From Pedosphaera sp. (GTDB lineage Bacteria > Verrucomicrobiota > Verrucomicrobiia > Limisphaerales > SXTU01): a stretch of 11,320 nucleotides of DNA. The notes below the pieces were generated by a model. The model searched no databases and was not told where the DNA came from. It saw only the letters and a program-made list of their open reading frames with translations. A program made the translations under genes and the position numbers. The DNA is taken from assembly GCA_009695395.1 (NCBI GenBank), contig SIBB01000070.1, forward strand, positions 1 to 11,320. The letters are read 5' to 3'. Every line of letters begins with the position of its first letter. Within the stretch, counting starts at the first letter, position 1. Of this stretch, positions 1 through 7,262 are shown one piece after another.

Positions 1-432
1 GAGCAGGTATTCACGCAGCATGGGGCCAAGGGCGGCCCGACCATCGCCGCGGCGCGAATAGGGCGTGGGACCAGCTCCCTTTAACTGGATGTCAAAACGA
101 TGGCCTGCGGGCGTGAGGTGTTCGCCGAGGAGGATGGCGCGCCCGTCGCCGAGCCGAGTCAGATTTCCATACTGGTGTCCGGCATAGGCTTGAGCAATAG
201 GCTCGGCACCGGGGAAAAGCTGGTTCCCGGTGAAGTGGGCGGCGGCGTCCGGGCCGGTGAAGGCCGCGGGGTCAAGCCCGAGGAATTGTGCCAACGGACG
301 GTTGAAGACAACGAGTCGCGGCTCGGCGACGGGCGTGGGGTTCACCCGGAAGTGGAATGTTTCCGACAGGCGCGCGTAGGAATTGTCGAAGTGCCACTCA
401 GCGCGGAGCGGAGCCGATTCTGATTTCATCAT
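1..432 (-). CDS. selO: SelO/YdiU-family protein AMPylase, N-terminal part (runs off the left edge)
   Basis: The minus strand from 432 to 1 is open for 144 codons and continues beyond the window. The family's conserved N-terminal blocks are all present: AYAGHQYG (residues 82-89), LGDGRAILLGE (94-104) and DIQLKGAGPTPYSRRGDGRA (114-133), followed by the family-typical LREYLL. SelO proteins are pseudokinases that bind ATP in an inverted orientation and transfer AMP to Ser, Thr or Tyr of target proteins, with a role in redox stress. The Lys in QLKGAG is the expected nucleotide-binding lysine. The family is about 480-520 residues long, so the catalytic core and the C-terminal Cys or selenocysteine site are not visible here. 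I chose ATG 432, the first of two adjacent Met codons, because homology begins within about ten residues of it. The Shine-Dalgarno signal is weak. The gene is divergent from the methyltransferase operon. The family call is very safe; functionality cannot be judged from a fragment. Confidence 0.94.
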   Translation of the reverse strand, partial: MMKSESAPLRAEWHFDNSYARLSETFHFRVNPTPVAEPRLVVFNRPLAQFLGLDPAAFTGPDAAAHFTGNQLFPGAEPIAQAYAGHQYGNLTRLGDGRAILLGEHLTPAGHRFDIQLKGAGPTPYSRRGDGRAALGPMLREYLL

Positions 433-657
433 GCTCAGTTCAATATGGCGTGACTCTGCGCTGCACCGACAGGGAAATTGACCGCGCCATTTTACCGAGC
501 CGGTCGTGGATACGGGCAGAATGGGATGGGTGGTTCGACATTTTAAGGAAGTATGGACCCTGGTTAAGTATCAATCCGCCCCATCTCCGATCCATTACAC
601 CGCAAGGCTGACCTACATACGAACTACGTGGGCGACATTTAACGCGGTGAGGAAAAC
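433..657. other. Divergent intergenic region between selO and the methyltransferase operon
   Basis: No recognisable gene, tRNA or repeat is seen here. The stretch from about 540 to 645 is less GC-rich (near half G+C by eye) than the flanking genes, as expected of a regulatory spacer. It must hold the selO promoter and probably that of the methyltransferases. The only -10-like hexamer found for selO is TAAAAT on the minus strand (494 to 489), but no good -35 lies 16-18 bp upstream of it. On the plus strand, TTGACC at 478-483 has no acceptable -10 partner. A short hairpin, ACCG-agc-CGGT at 494-504, is too small to be meaningful. Confidence 0.5.
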
Positions 658-741
658 GTGTCGGTTGATGCGCTGGTGCGCCTGGCCTCGTCGGCCTCGA
701 ATTTTATTCGCTCGGTGCGCCGGCTGAAACTCCTGCGGTGA
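658..741 (+). CDS. Possible 27-residue leader peptide overlapping the methyltransferase start
   Basis: A GTG at 658 opens a 27-codon frame ending at TGA 739-741. The purine-rich stretch GTGAGGA (647-653) sits four bases upstream and could act as a ribosome binding site. The stop overlaps the GTG start proposed for the next gene as GTGA (738-741), the arrangement used for translational coupling. The predicted peptide is basic and alternates hydrophobic and charged residues, ending VRRLKLLR. An in-frame TAA at 640-642 bounds it upstream. No family is recognised. The alternative is that the frame is open by chance in GC-rich DNA, which is quite possible at this length. Confidence 0.25.
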   Translation: MSVDALVRLASSASNFIRSVRRLKLLR

Positions 742-1553
742 ACTTGCCCTTGCCGTCGGCCCCGCCCTGCCCAGATAGTTCGCGCGGCATGGGTCAGCAC
801 GAGTCTTTTTACCGGAACAACGAAGCTTACGCGGAGTTTCTCGCAGGCTGGGACCCGGTGTTCTACGGCAAATACACTGATGCGCTGAGGCCCGAGAGGG
901 CGGGTGGGCGCGCACTGGATGTGGGCTGCGGCGTGGGGCAGGTCGTGGCTGCGCTGACGCGCGATGCCGTGGAAGCGCACGGCGTGGATGTGTCGGAGCC
1001 CAACGTCGCGCGGGCGCGTGAGTTCAGCGAGCGGTGTCAGCTTTACGATGGCAGGCGCCTGCCTTTTCCCGACCGTCACTTCACCCGCGTCGGCGCGCTG
1101 AACGTCCTCGAACACGTGGATGAGCCGGAGGCGTTCCTCGCCGAGTTGGTGCGCGTAACGGAGCCGGGCGGCAAAGTGATCGTCTCCAGTCCGAACTTTC
1201 TGCGCGTGGTCGGCTTCCGCGACTACCACCACCGGATGCGCGGGCTGGGCAACAAGTGGCGGAACCTTCAGCGCCTGCTGGCGAAGCGGCGGCAGATGAC
1301 GTCAGCCCCGGAGCAGGTGCGGTTCGAGAGGGTGGCTCCTCTGGTAAAGACGCCCTTCGAGCCGGACGACGACGCCATCATCATGACCAACGCGCTGGAG
1401 ATGGCGTTCCAATTGGAGCGCCTCGGCTGCGTGGTGGAGCGCACGCTGTGCACGGACCGCCATGTGTTCCCGCCGCTGGACTGGCTGCTGAATCTCACGC
1501 CGCTGCGCCACGGGATGTTGTGCGCGTTCGTGGTGGCGAGGCGGAAGGACTGA
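738..1553 (+). CDS. Class I SAM-dependent methyltransferase (Methyltransf_11-like)
   Basis: This is a 271-residue Rossmann-fold methyltransferase, probably cytosolic. Motif I is ALDVGCGVGQ (residues 59-68), the acidic end of strand 2 is GVDVSE (82-87), and the LPFPDRHFTRVGALNVLEHV block (108-127) is the typical loop of the Methyltransf_11/UbiE-like group. VTEPGGKVIVSSPN (140-153) is the post-motif strand. The rest (about 155-271) is a family-specific lid with a basic stretch, LLAKRR, that does not identify the substrate. The start is uncertain: GTG 738 gives the full length, but the first 17 residues are proline-rich and poorly fold-like, and an in-frame ATG at 789 (MGQHESFY) may be the real start. 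Neither has a strong Shine-Dalgarno site. The next gene begins four bases after this stop, so the two are probably co-transcribed. Such proteins methylate small molecules, lipids or quinones; the actual substrate cannot be read from the sequence. Confidence 0.85.
   Translation: MNLPLPSAPPCPDSSRGMGQHESFYRNNEAYAEFLAGWDPVFYGKYTDALRPERAGGRALDVGCGVGQVVAALTRDAVEAHGVDVSEPNVARAREFSERCQLYDGRRLPFPDRHFTRVGALNVLEHVDEPEAFLAELVRVTEPGGKVIVSSPNFLRVVGFRDYHHRMRGLGNKWRNLQRLLAKRRQMTSAPEQVRFERVAPLVKTPFEPDDDAIIMTNALEMAFQLERLGCVVERTLCTDRHVFPPLDWLLNLTPLRHGMLCAFVVARRKD
1543..1549 (+). promoter_or_regulatory. Shine-Dalgarno site deciding the GTG start of the TPMT-like gene
   Basis: GGAAGGA lies eight bases before GTG 1558 and overlaps the end of the upstream coding sequence. 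The in-frame ATG at 1573 has no comparable site, so this favours GTG 1558. It is the clearest ribosome binding site in the window. Confidence 0.6.
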
Positions 1554-1557
1554 GCCT

Positions 1558-2148
1558 GTGCCGGCGACCCACATGATCAACACCGACTGGGAGGCGCAGT
1601 ATCAGGCGAAGGACACGCCGTGGGACAAGGGCGAGGCTTCACCCGGCCTCGCGGACTGGCTCGCGACGCAGCCGCACGCAACGCGCGGCACGGTGCTGGT
1701 GCCGGGCTGTGGGCTGGGATATGACGTGCGGGCTTGGGCGGTGGCGGGGTTTTCAGCAACGGGCTTGGACATCGCGCCGAGCGCGGTGGAAAGGGCCCAG
1801 GCGGCGGGGGCGAGCGAGCGAACGGAGTTTCGCCTCGGTGATTTCCTCGCGGACGAACCGTCCGCGCCGTTCGACTGGGTTTTCGAGCACACGTGTTTCT
1901 GCGCTATCCAACCCGCCCGCCGCGACGATTACCTGCGGGCGCTGCTGCGCTGGCTCAAGCCGGGCGGGCATTACCTCGCCGTCAACTACTTCATCCCGGA
2001 CACGGACGGCCCGCCGTTCGGTGTGGACCGGGAGGAAATCTGGGCGCGGTTCTCGCCGCACTTCGAACTGCTGGAGGAGTGGACGCCGCGCTCGTATCCA
2101 AACCGCACCGGGCTGGAACGGATGTTTCTTTGGCAGCGAAGGGAGTAG
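1558..2148 (+). CDS. Thiopurine S-methyltransferase (TPMT)-family methyltransferase
   Basis: This 196-residue protein matches the TPMT family (PF05724 type) in length and motif order. The N-terminal W-x-x-x-Y plus TPWDKG signature is at residues 11-24, followed by the SAM-binding motif VLVPGCGLGYDV (46-57), TGLDIAPSAVERA (68-80), GDFL (94-97), and the family block FDWVFEHTCFCAIQPARR (105-122), where many members have a D-x-x-x-x-C-A-L-P pattern. LKPGG (133-137) and GPPFGVDREEI (151-161) complete the fold. Family members transfer methyl groups to sulfur, selenium or tellurium atoms, halides or related nucleophiles; eukaryotic TPMT handles thiopurines, and bacterial homologues have been linked to selenium and tellurium methylation. 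The substrate here is unknown. The start at GTG 1558 is supported by a well-spaced Shine-Dalgarno site. It follows the previous methyltransferase by four bases and ends its operon in a convergent gap. Confidence 0.87.
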   Translation: MPATHMINTDWEAQYQAKDTPWDKGEASPGLADWLATQPHATRGTVLVPGCGLGYDVRAWAVAGFSATGLDIAPSAVERAQAAGASERTEFRLGDFLADEPSAPFDWVFEHTCFCAIQPARRDDYLRALLRWLKPGGHYLAVNYFIPDTDGPPFGVDREEIWARFSPHFELLEEWTPRSYPNRTGLERMFLWQRRE

Positions 2149-2163
2149 GGGACAGGAGATGGG

Positions 2164-2190
2164 GGGATAGGGCGGCCGGCCGCAGATCCC
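2164..2190 (+). terminator. Possible stem-loop terminator in the convergent gap
   Basis: GGGAT (2164-2168) pairs with ATCCC (2186-2190) and encloses the perfect 12-bp palindrome GCGGCCGGCCGC (2172-2183), so a GC-rich stem with a small internal mismatch can form. It begins 16 bases after the TPMT-like stop and lies before the end of the opposing gene at 2227. The T-rich stretch that follows (2201-2210) is interrupted and about ten bases away, so this is not a textbook intrinsic terminator on either strand. Confidence 0.3.
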
Positions 2191-2226
2191 AACTATGGCC
2201 TTTCCCTTTTACCTTCGTCCCAACGT

Positions 2227-4179
2227 CTACTTCCCGAGGACGTCGAGCATCTCGACCTCGAAGTAGAGCACTTCGTTCCCGCCGATGCCGGGCGGGCTGC
2301 CGCGCTCGCCGTAGGCGAGGTAGTGTGGGATGAAGAGCTGCCACTTGCTGCCCTTGGGCATGAGCAGCAGCGCCTCGGTCCAGCCCTTGATGACCCCGGT
2401 CACGTCAAACTCGCCGGGCAGGTTCTTCTCGTAGGAGCTGTCGAAGATGCCGCCGGGCTGGAGGGTTTTCTTATCAATGACCTTGCCGGTGTAGTGGACG
2501 CGCACCCTGTCCTTGTCTGTGGGCAGCTTGCCGGTGCCGGCCTTGATGATGCGGTATTGCAGGCCGCTGGGGCGCTCGACGACATCGGCCTGCTGCTTGT
2601 TCTTCGCGAGAAATTCCTTGCCGGCCTTGAGGTTGATCTCGGCCGCTTCCCTCTTGTCCACCGTGGGGGGATTGAATGACGTCGGGCGGTTGGTGACACC
2701 TTGGGCCGTCAGTATTCCCGGCGTGGTGGGGACGACAGGCGCAGTGAGCCATGGCGCGTTCTTGGGAACGGGCAGGCGCAAGGAGGTCAGGAGTTGCAGG
2801 CGCATCTGAGGGCTCCACCCCTCGCCGGGCGGCGCGTCAATGAGCCGATCCAGCACCAACTGGCGGAGCTTGGGCAGCGTCGGCAAGTCCACGCGGTCGC
2901 GCTCCGAGCGCTCCACCTTCTTGCCGTATTCGCGGTGAATCTGCTGGATGAGCCGCACATAGCCTTGCGCGCGATCGTCCTCATCACCAATAGCCAGCTC
3001 GTAAAAGTGACGCATGAACATGCCCTCGATGGCGCTCTGCACCTTGTCCTTGCCGAGGTCCATCAACTCCTTGTAGCGCTCCATCACGAACTCAGTGACG
3101 TTTTGGCCGGGCCGCGTGTAGCGGTTGGGATATTTCTTGCCGAGGTAGTCATGCCAGCGCGCGGCGTCCTGTTCGCGGTTGTGCAGGTAAAGGTCGGTGA
3201 TGGCCTGCTTGAGGAAGTTAGCGTGGGCGTTCTTGACGTTGTCGAGGTTGGCCGGGTCGCCGGTCTGCATGTCCTCGTAGCCCTCGTTCGCCATCGGAAT
3301 CGCAACGAGGTTCGGGCCGAACTCGAAGTATTTGTCGACCGGGTTGTAGATGAGCCGACCGCGCTGCGCAGCCAGCTGCATGGACTGGTAAACGACGCGG
3401 CGCAGGGTGATGAGCTGCTCGGGCTTGGAGTTCTTCAGACCAAGAGAGGCCCAGTAGATCGCGTGCGTCTCCGGCAGCCGCCATTCCAGCGGACCATACT
3501 TTGCGTCCACCTCGCGAGCGACCTTGGGGTCCATCTTGTATCGCTCGCGCAGGGCTTTCGCGCGCAGCTTCGCTTCGTCGGTCTGCGGGTTGATAAGTTC
3601 CTCCCAGTTGGGCGTGTGCTGGTTGCCGAACACCTCGGTCATCTGGCGCGCCCACTCACGCTTGTAGGTCATGTGGGCGTTGTCGAGGTTCGCGCCCATC
3701 TTGTGCTGGAAGTGCCACGCCAGCTCCCGGTAGATGAGCGTCTCGTTCGGGTTGTATTTGAGCGCCTCGTCGCGCAGCAGCTCGATGCCTCGGTTCACCC
3801 AGAACCAGCGGTCGTTCGGGTCGGGGAACTTCACAGAGATGTTGTAGGAGAGATTCCACGCCTGATGCACCCAGACGGCGACGAAGTGCGGCTGCATCTT
3901 CGTGATCCAGTCGGAGAGCTGCACCATCTCGAAGTATTTCTCGTCGATCTGAAGGTCATTGAGCCGGATCCAGAGCGCGTTGGAGATGAGGCCGCGGAAG
4001 CCGCCCAGCGCCACGGCGGTGAAGGCCATCGCCGGGGGCATGCTCTCGATGGCCTCGACGCGCGTGAGCTTGAGGCGGTTGCGCTCGACGGTCAGCTCGC
4101 GCTGCGCGAAGTGGACAAGCACCAGCAGCACCACAGTGAGCAGCGTGAGCAGGGGTTTCAAGAAGCGGCGGTCGTTCAT
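2227..4179 (-). CDS. Membrane-anchored helical protein with C-terminal FKBP-type prolyl isomerase domain
   Basis: This is a 650-residue protein. The start chosen is ATG 4179, one base after the stop of the upstream permease gene; an earlier in-frame start would overlap that gene and add an unlikely Arg/Ser-rich extension. Residues 1-8 are basic and residues 9-24 form one membrane helix, so the rest should face the periplasm. Residues about 60-460 are helical, Trp- and Tyr-rich and weakly TPR-like, with no family I can name. A Pro/Thr-rich linker (468-507) leads to a segment resembling the Mip/FkpA connector (KAGKEFLAKNKQQ, 518-530) and then an FKBP domain (about 538-648). The FKBP active-site positions look intact: Y563 in VHYTG, F579-D580, F591, V596-I597, W600, A622-Y623 and F640. 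It is therefore probably an active peptidyl-prolyl isomerase or chaperone. The 1-nt junction with the permease suggests it serves the ABC exporter or folds exported or membrane proteins. The FKBP call is very safe; the role of the N-terminal 500 residues is unknown. Confidence 0.88.
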   Translation of the reverse strand: MNDRRFLKPLLTLLTVVLLVLVHFAQRELTVERNRLKLTRVEAIESMPPAMAFTAVALGGFRGLISNALWIRLNDLQIDEKYFEMVQLSDWITKMQPHFVAVWVHQAWNLSYNISVKFPDPNDRWFWVNRGIELLRDEALKYNPNETLIYRELAWHFQHKMGANLDNAHMTYKREWARQMTEVFGNQHTPNWEELINPQTDEAKLRAKALRERYKMDPKVAREVDAKYGPLEWRLPETHAIYWASLGLKNSKPEQLITLRRVVYQSMQLAAQRGRLIYNPVDKYFEFGPNLVAIPMANEGYEDMQTGDPANLDNVKNAHANFLKQAITDLYLHNREQDAARWHDYLGKKYPNRYTRPGQNVTEFVMERYKELMDLGKDKVQSAIEGMFMRHFYELAIGDEDDRAQGYVRLIQQIHREYGKKVERSERDRVDLPTLPKLRQLVLDRLIDAPPGEGWSPQMRLQLLTSLRLPVPKNAPWLTAPVVPTTPGILTAQGVTNRPTSFNPPTVDKREAAEINLKAGKEFLAKNKQQADVVERPSGLQYRIIKAGTGKLPTDKDRVRVHYTGKVIDKKTLQPGGIFDSSYEKNLPGEFDVTGVIKGWTEALLLMPKGSKWQLFIPHYLAYGERGSPPGIGGNEVLYFEVEMLDVLGK

Positions 4180-4180
4180 G

Positions 4181-6043
4181 TCAGGCCTTGCCCTGTGCGG
4201 TCGCCAGTTCGCGCCGCGTGAAGGCGAGGATGCCGAACGCCGCGAAGATGCCACCGATGAGGCCCCAGATTTGCAGCACCGCCCGCAGGAGCGTCATCCA
4301 CGTCACGCTCCGGCCCGTGCTCAACGCGTCAATCGGCGAGAAGGAATTCACCAGTGTCAGGACGTCGTGAGTGGCCTTGAAGATCGGAACCATGATGAAA
4401 TCGACCGCGCCCAGCATGCCCTCGGGCACGCCGGTGTCGTGGTTCGTGCTGCCGAAAGTGCCATCCTTCACCACCGTCGCGATGGTCCCGCTGCTCAGGC
4501 CCACGATCAGCATGGCGATGGAGAAAGAAGCCGCGACCGGAAAGGACAGGTAGCTCGCTCCCGCGAGCCCGACCGCCGCGAGCAGACCCAGCCAGATGAA
4601 GAGGATGCCCACCCCCCGCGCGAAGTTCAGACCGAAGCCGCTCTCGCGGTAGAGCACCTCCAACCCTTCATCCTGGTCGAAGAGCAGCGCGGCTTGATTG
4701 GGATTGCCGAAGACGATGACCAGCCGGCCTTGGTCGTCGAGCAGGTTCTTGAACTGACCTCCCTTGACCGGTTCCCCCACCGGAATTCCTTTCGCATCGG
4801 TCAGATTGACGCCGAACTCATGGAAGGTGTCGGTGGTGAGCCCACGGATGATGCGGACGCGGTTCGTGGCATTGGGCGGTCCGATTTCCCAACGGGTCTC
4901 ATAAGGCTCCGGCTTGGAGCTGTATTGCGACGAGCGGAATTTCACCCGGAGGTAAACGGGCGTGTTTTCCAACTGGGAGCGTGCCAGACCGGTTTCTATC
5001 ACCCAACGCCGGGCCTGCTTCGGTGGCACGGCCTGATAATCAGACTTGAGGGACTCCTTCACGTCCTTGCGCACGGTGGCGAGGTCCGCGCCATTGGCCA
5101 GCGCTCCGATTTCCAACAGGCGCGCCTTGAGGATTTCCTCAACTCTAGCATCGAGGTCGGGCGGCACCTCCTTGAGCGAGCCACGCGCGATGAGTAGCTC
5201 GTTCTTCAAGATGGCCTGTTGCTTCTCCGGCAGGCTGGCGGCGCGCCATTGGATGAGAAGGTAAATCGAAAGCCCAGAGAGGCCGAGCAACGCAAGGTTC
5301 AGCCCCATGATGCCAAGCCATTTGCCCAGCCAGATCTGCCAGCGGGCGATGGGCTTCACCGCGACCATCTGCATCGAGCAATCCTCCACGTCGCGCGCCA
5401 GCGTGCCGGTGGCGAGCCAGAGCGTGACGAGGCCAAGGATGGCCGTGACCGCGCTGAGGGTGTAGGTGATGATGATTTGCACGAGCGCGCGCGCCGTGCC
5501 GTCGTGCTTGAGCATGAGCGGCAAGCCGACAACGACGAGCACCAGCAGCACGGCGAGCACGGGCAGCAAGCGATAGCGCACGACGGCCTTAATCGTGAGG
5601 CGTGCGATGGCCAGAATCTGTCGCAAGTCCGTCGGCACGTTGAACAGCGCCGGGGCCACGCCCAGCCGCCACTCGGTAGGCGCGTTCTCGCCGACGGCTT
5701 TGAACTTCGCGATGGCGTCAGAGGCTGAGGTGGCCGGAACGAGGCCCCTGTAATGGAAGCCGCGCTCTTGATACGCGCGGCTCAGAAGATAATTCGCACG
5801 GGCACCGAAGATGGCTTGCAGGCTGACGCCGATGGCGATGAGCAAGACGGAGTTTTCACTGATTAACTTGGTGGCGATGAGGGCGAGCACCGCGTGAACC
5901 ACGAGCAGTGCCAGCGCCGGAACCCACAGCTTCCGTGCGAATGCCCACGCCCAGCCCAGCACGGCTGCCGGCCATGAGAAGCCGTGCTTCACGGCGGCAA
6001 GCCCCTGGTGCGGATGCTTCAGGATTTCAAAGTGGGCGGACAT
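4181..6043 (-). CDS. ABC-2-type exporter permease with DUF2628-like N-terminal domain
   Basis: This 620-residue membrane protein is the permease partner of the ATPase encoded six bases upstream. Residues 1-115 look like a DUF2628 domain: HGFSWPAAVLGWAWAFARKLW (20-40, quoted here only by its key FSWP and W-A-F features) runs into a first hydrophobic helix (about 41-60), then a second (about 64-81), a Y-L-L-x-R stretch and a G-F-x-Y segment. The ABC-2 permease body starts near LRQILAIA (140-147) with helices at about 157-178, 186-212 and 241-265. An extracytoplasmic region of about 200 residues (268-475), partly helical then beta-like, follows, and helices at about 476-520 and 583-608 close the protein. 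Such permeases with a large outer domain belong to export or envelope-maintenance ABC systems; the cargo is unknown. The start is ATG 6043, with no strong Shine-Dalgarno. L140 is encoded by TTG, but no ribosome binding site precedes it, so one fused product is the simplest reading. The FKBP gene follows after one base. Confidence 0.85.
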   Translation of the reverse strand: MSAHFEILKHPHQGLAAVKHGFSWPAAVLGWAWAFARKLWVPALALLVVHAVLALIATKLISENSVLLIAIGVSLQAIFGARANYLLSRAYQERGFHYRGLVPATSASDAIAKFKAVGENAPTEWRLGVAPALFNVPTDLRQILAIARLTIKAVVRYRLLPVLAVLLVLVVVGLPLMLKHDGTARALVQIIITYTLSAVTAILGLVTLWLATGTLARDVEDCSMQMVAVKPIARWQIWLGKWLGIMGLNLALLGLSGLSIYLLIQWRAASLPEKQQAILKNELLIARGSLKEVPPDLDARVEEILKARLLEIGALANGADLATVRKDVKESLKSDYQAVPPKQARRWVIETGLARSQLENTPVYLRVKFRSSQYSSKPEPYETRWEIGPPNATNRVRIIRGLTTDTFHEFGVNLTDAKGIPVGEPVKGGQFKNLLDDQGRLVIVFGNPNQAALLFDQDEGLEVLYRESGFGLNFARGVGILFIWLGLLAAVGLAGASYLSFPVAASFSIAMLIVGLSSGTIATVVKDGTFGSTNHDTGVPEGMLGAVDFIMVPIFKATHDVLTLVNSFSPIDALSTGRSVTWMTLLRAVLQIWGLIGGIFAAFGILAFTRRELATAQGKA

Positions 6044-6049
6044 GGCGGA

Positions 6050-7261
6050 CTACTTCGGCTTGCCCAGCAGGTTCGCGAGCTTCTCGTTCGCCTTCACTTC
6101 GTCGAGCGCGGTTTTCGCGGCGACTTCGACTCTGGGCTCGGGCGTCGAGACCGTGGGTGCGGCGAGGGCGGCAAGTTTCTTCTGTGACTCCACTTCGACA
6201 GCGGTCGGGACCACGACGAGGGGCGGGAGGGCTTCTGCAAGGGGAGCGTTGGCGACGAGGCGGTCGAGCACGCGCGCTTGCTGCTGCGCACCGGCTTCCG
6301 CACTCCCGCGCAGGTATTCGGCAACCTGGCTGCCGCTGGTCGCGCCGGAGGTGTTTTGCTCGCTGGCGCGCGCGCGGTTCACTACGCCGAGAAAGTAGCT
6401 CTCCAGGTTCTGCGTCGGGTTATCGAGCTGGATGCGGTCGGCGGCAACGTCGCGGCGGATGGTGCCGAGGATGTTCTCCATCGCCTCGCGCGGCAGCGAG
6501 GGGAAGGTGATTCGGACGGAGCTGCGCTCGGTGAGAAGTTCCTTGAGCGTGCCGTCGGCTTGGATTTTGCCGCCGTAGTAAATCACCACGCGGTCGCACA
6601 CGTCTTCCACGTCGCTGAGAAGATGGCTGGAGAGAATGACCGTCTTGCCGCGGTTCTTCAGCGCGAGGATGACATCCTTCACCTCGCGGCAGCCGAGGGG
6701 GTCGAGGCCGGCGGTCGGCTCGTCGAGGATGACGAGGTCAGGGTCGTTGATGAGCGCCTGCGCCAAGCCGATGCGGCGCTGCATGCCCTTGGAGAACTCC
6801 CCCACGGTGCGGCTGCGAACCTGATTGAGGCCGACCATCTCGAGGAGTTGCTCGGTGCGCTGGTCGCGCTGCTCGGGCGGGAGCTGGAAGAGGTTGCCGA
6901 AGAAGTCGAGCGTCTCGCGCGAGTCGAGATACTTGTAGAGGTAGCTCTCCTCGGGCAGGTAGCCGATGCGCGCCTTGGTCTTCACATGGCGCGGTGAGTG
7001 GCCGAAAATCTCGATGTGCCCCTTGGTCGGGTAGAGCAGGCCTAGTAGTATCTTGATGGTGGTCGACTTGCCTGAGCCGTTGGGTCCGAGCAGGCCGAAG
7101 ACCTCGCCGCGCCGGACCTCAAAGTTCACGTTGTCCACCGCGCGCGCCTTGGGTCGGCCCCAAAAATCCTTAAAAACCTTGGTGAGTCCGCGCACGGAGA
7201 TGACCGCCTCGGTGGCGGTGCGCGTAGCGGCTTCGGGCTGGAGGGTGTCGAGGGCGCTCAT
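6050..7261 (-). CDS. ABC transporter ATP-binding protein with long C-terminal tail
   Basis: This 403-residue cytoplasmic nucleotide-binding subunit powers the ABC-2 permease encoded directly downstream. Walker A is GPNGSGKST (residues 59-67), the signature is the exporter-type FSKGMQ (156-161) instead of LSGGQ, Walker B is LVILDEPTAGLDP (176-188), and the switch histidine is H213 in ILSSHL. The Q-loop position reads IGYLPEES (99-106), with Glu where Gln is usual; I believe this is seen in related ABC-2 ATPases, so it is not proof of inactivity. The core ends near residue 245. A further 50 or so residues (to about 292) look folded, and residues 298-403 form an Ala/Pro/Glu/Lys-rich tail of low complexity ending KLANLLGKPK. 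Typical members have about 300-330 residues, so the tail is an addition. The start at ATG 7261 has no clear Shine-Dalgarno. The function is ATP-driven export or extraction of an unidentified substrate. Confidence 0.93.
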   Translation of the reverse strand: MSALDTLQPEAATRTATEAVISVRGLTKVFKDFWGRPKARAVDNVNFEVRRGEVFGLLGPNGSGKSTTIKILLGLLYPTKGHIEIFGHSPRHVKTKARIGYLPEESYLYKYLDSRETLDFFGNLFQLPPEQRDQRTEQLLEMVGLNQVRSRTVGEFSKGMQRRIGLAQALINDPDLVILDEPTAGLDPLGCREVKDVILALKNRGKTVILSSHLLSDVEDVCDRVVIYYGGKIQADGTLKELLTERSSVRITFPSLPREAMENILGTIRRDVAADRIQLDNPTQNLESYFLGVVNRARASEQNTSGATSGSQVAEYLRGSAEAGAQQQARVLDRLVANAPLAEALPPLVVVPTAVEVESQKKLAALAAPTVSTPEPRVEVAAKTALDEVKANEKLANLLGKPK

Positions 7262-7262
7262 A

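Noticed and set aside
100..423. A 107-codon plus-strand open frame at the left edge
   Set aside because: The minus strand of the same region encodes the SelO N-terminus with all its signature blocks.
478..514. A plus-strand promoter TTGACC ... GATACG
   Set aside because: The spacing is about 25 bp, too long for a normal sigma-70-type promoter, and no better -10 is present at 16-18 bp.
639..1232. A 197-codon minus-strand open frame opposite the first methyltransferase
   Set aside because: It is a shadow of the methyltransferase frame and shows no domain. The plus frame carries ordered SAM-binding motifs.
2701..4221. A 506-codon plus-strand open frame opposite the FKBP-fusion gene
   Set aside because: Its translation is Val/Leu/Arg/His-biased with no motif, while the opposite frame encodes a clear FKBP domain and membrane anchor.
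4180..4254. An upstream start giving the FKBP-fusion protein 25 more residues
   Set aside because: It would overlap the 3' end of the permease gene by about 70 bases and adds an Arg/Ser/Pro-rich segment before the basic N-terminus and membrane helix. ATG 4179, one base after the permease stop, is far more likely.
3959..5197. A 412-codon plus-strand open frame across the permease/FKBP-protein junction
   Set aside because: It crosses the junction of two well-supported minus-strand genes and has no recognisable domain.
5624..5638. An internal start (GTG or TTG) making a separate, shorter permease without the DUF2628-like part
   Set aside because: The frame is continuous from ATG 6043 and no Shine-Dalgarno-like sequence precedes either codon. 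A single fused protein is simpler, though an internal start is not excluded.
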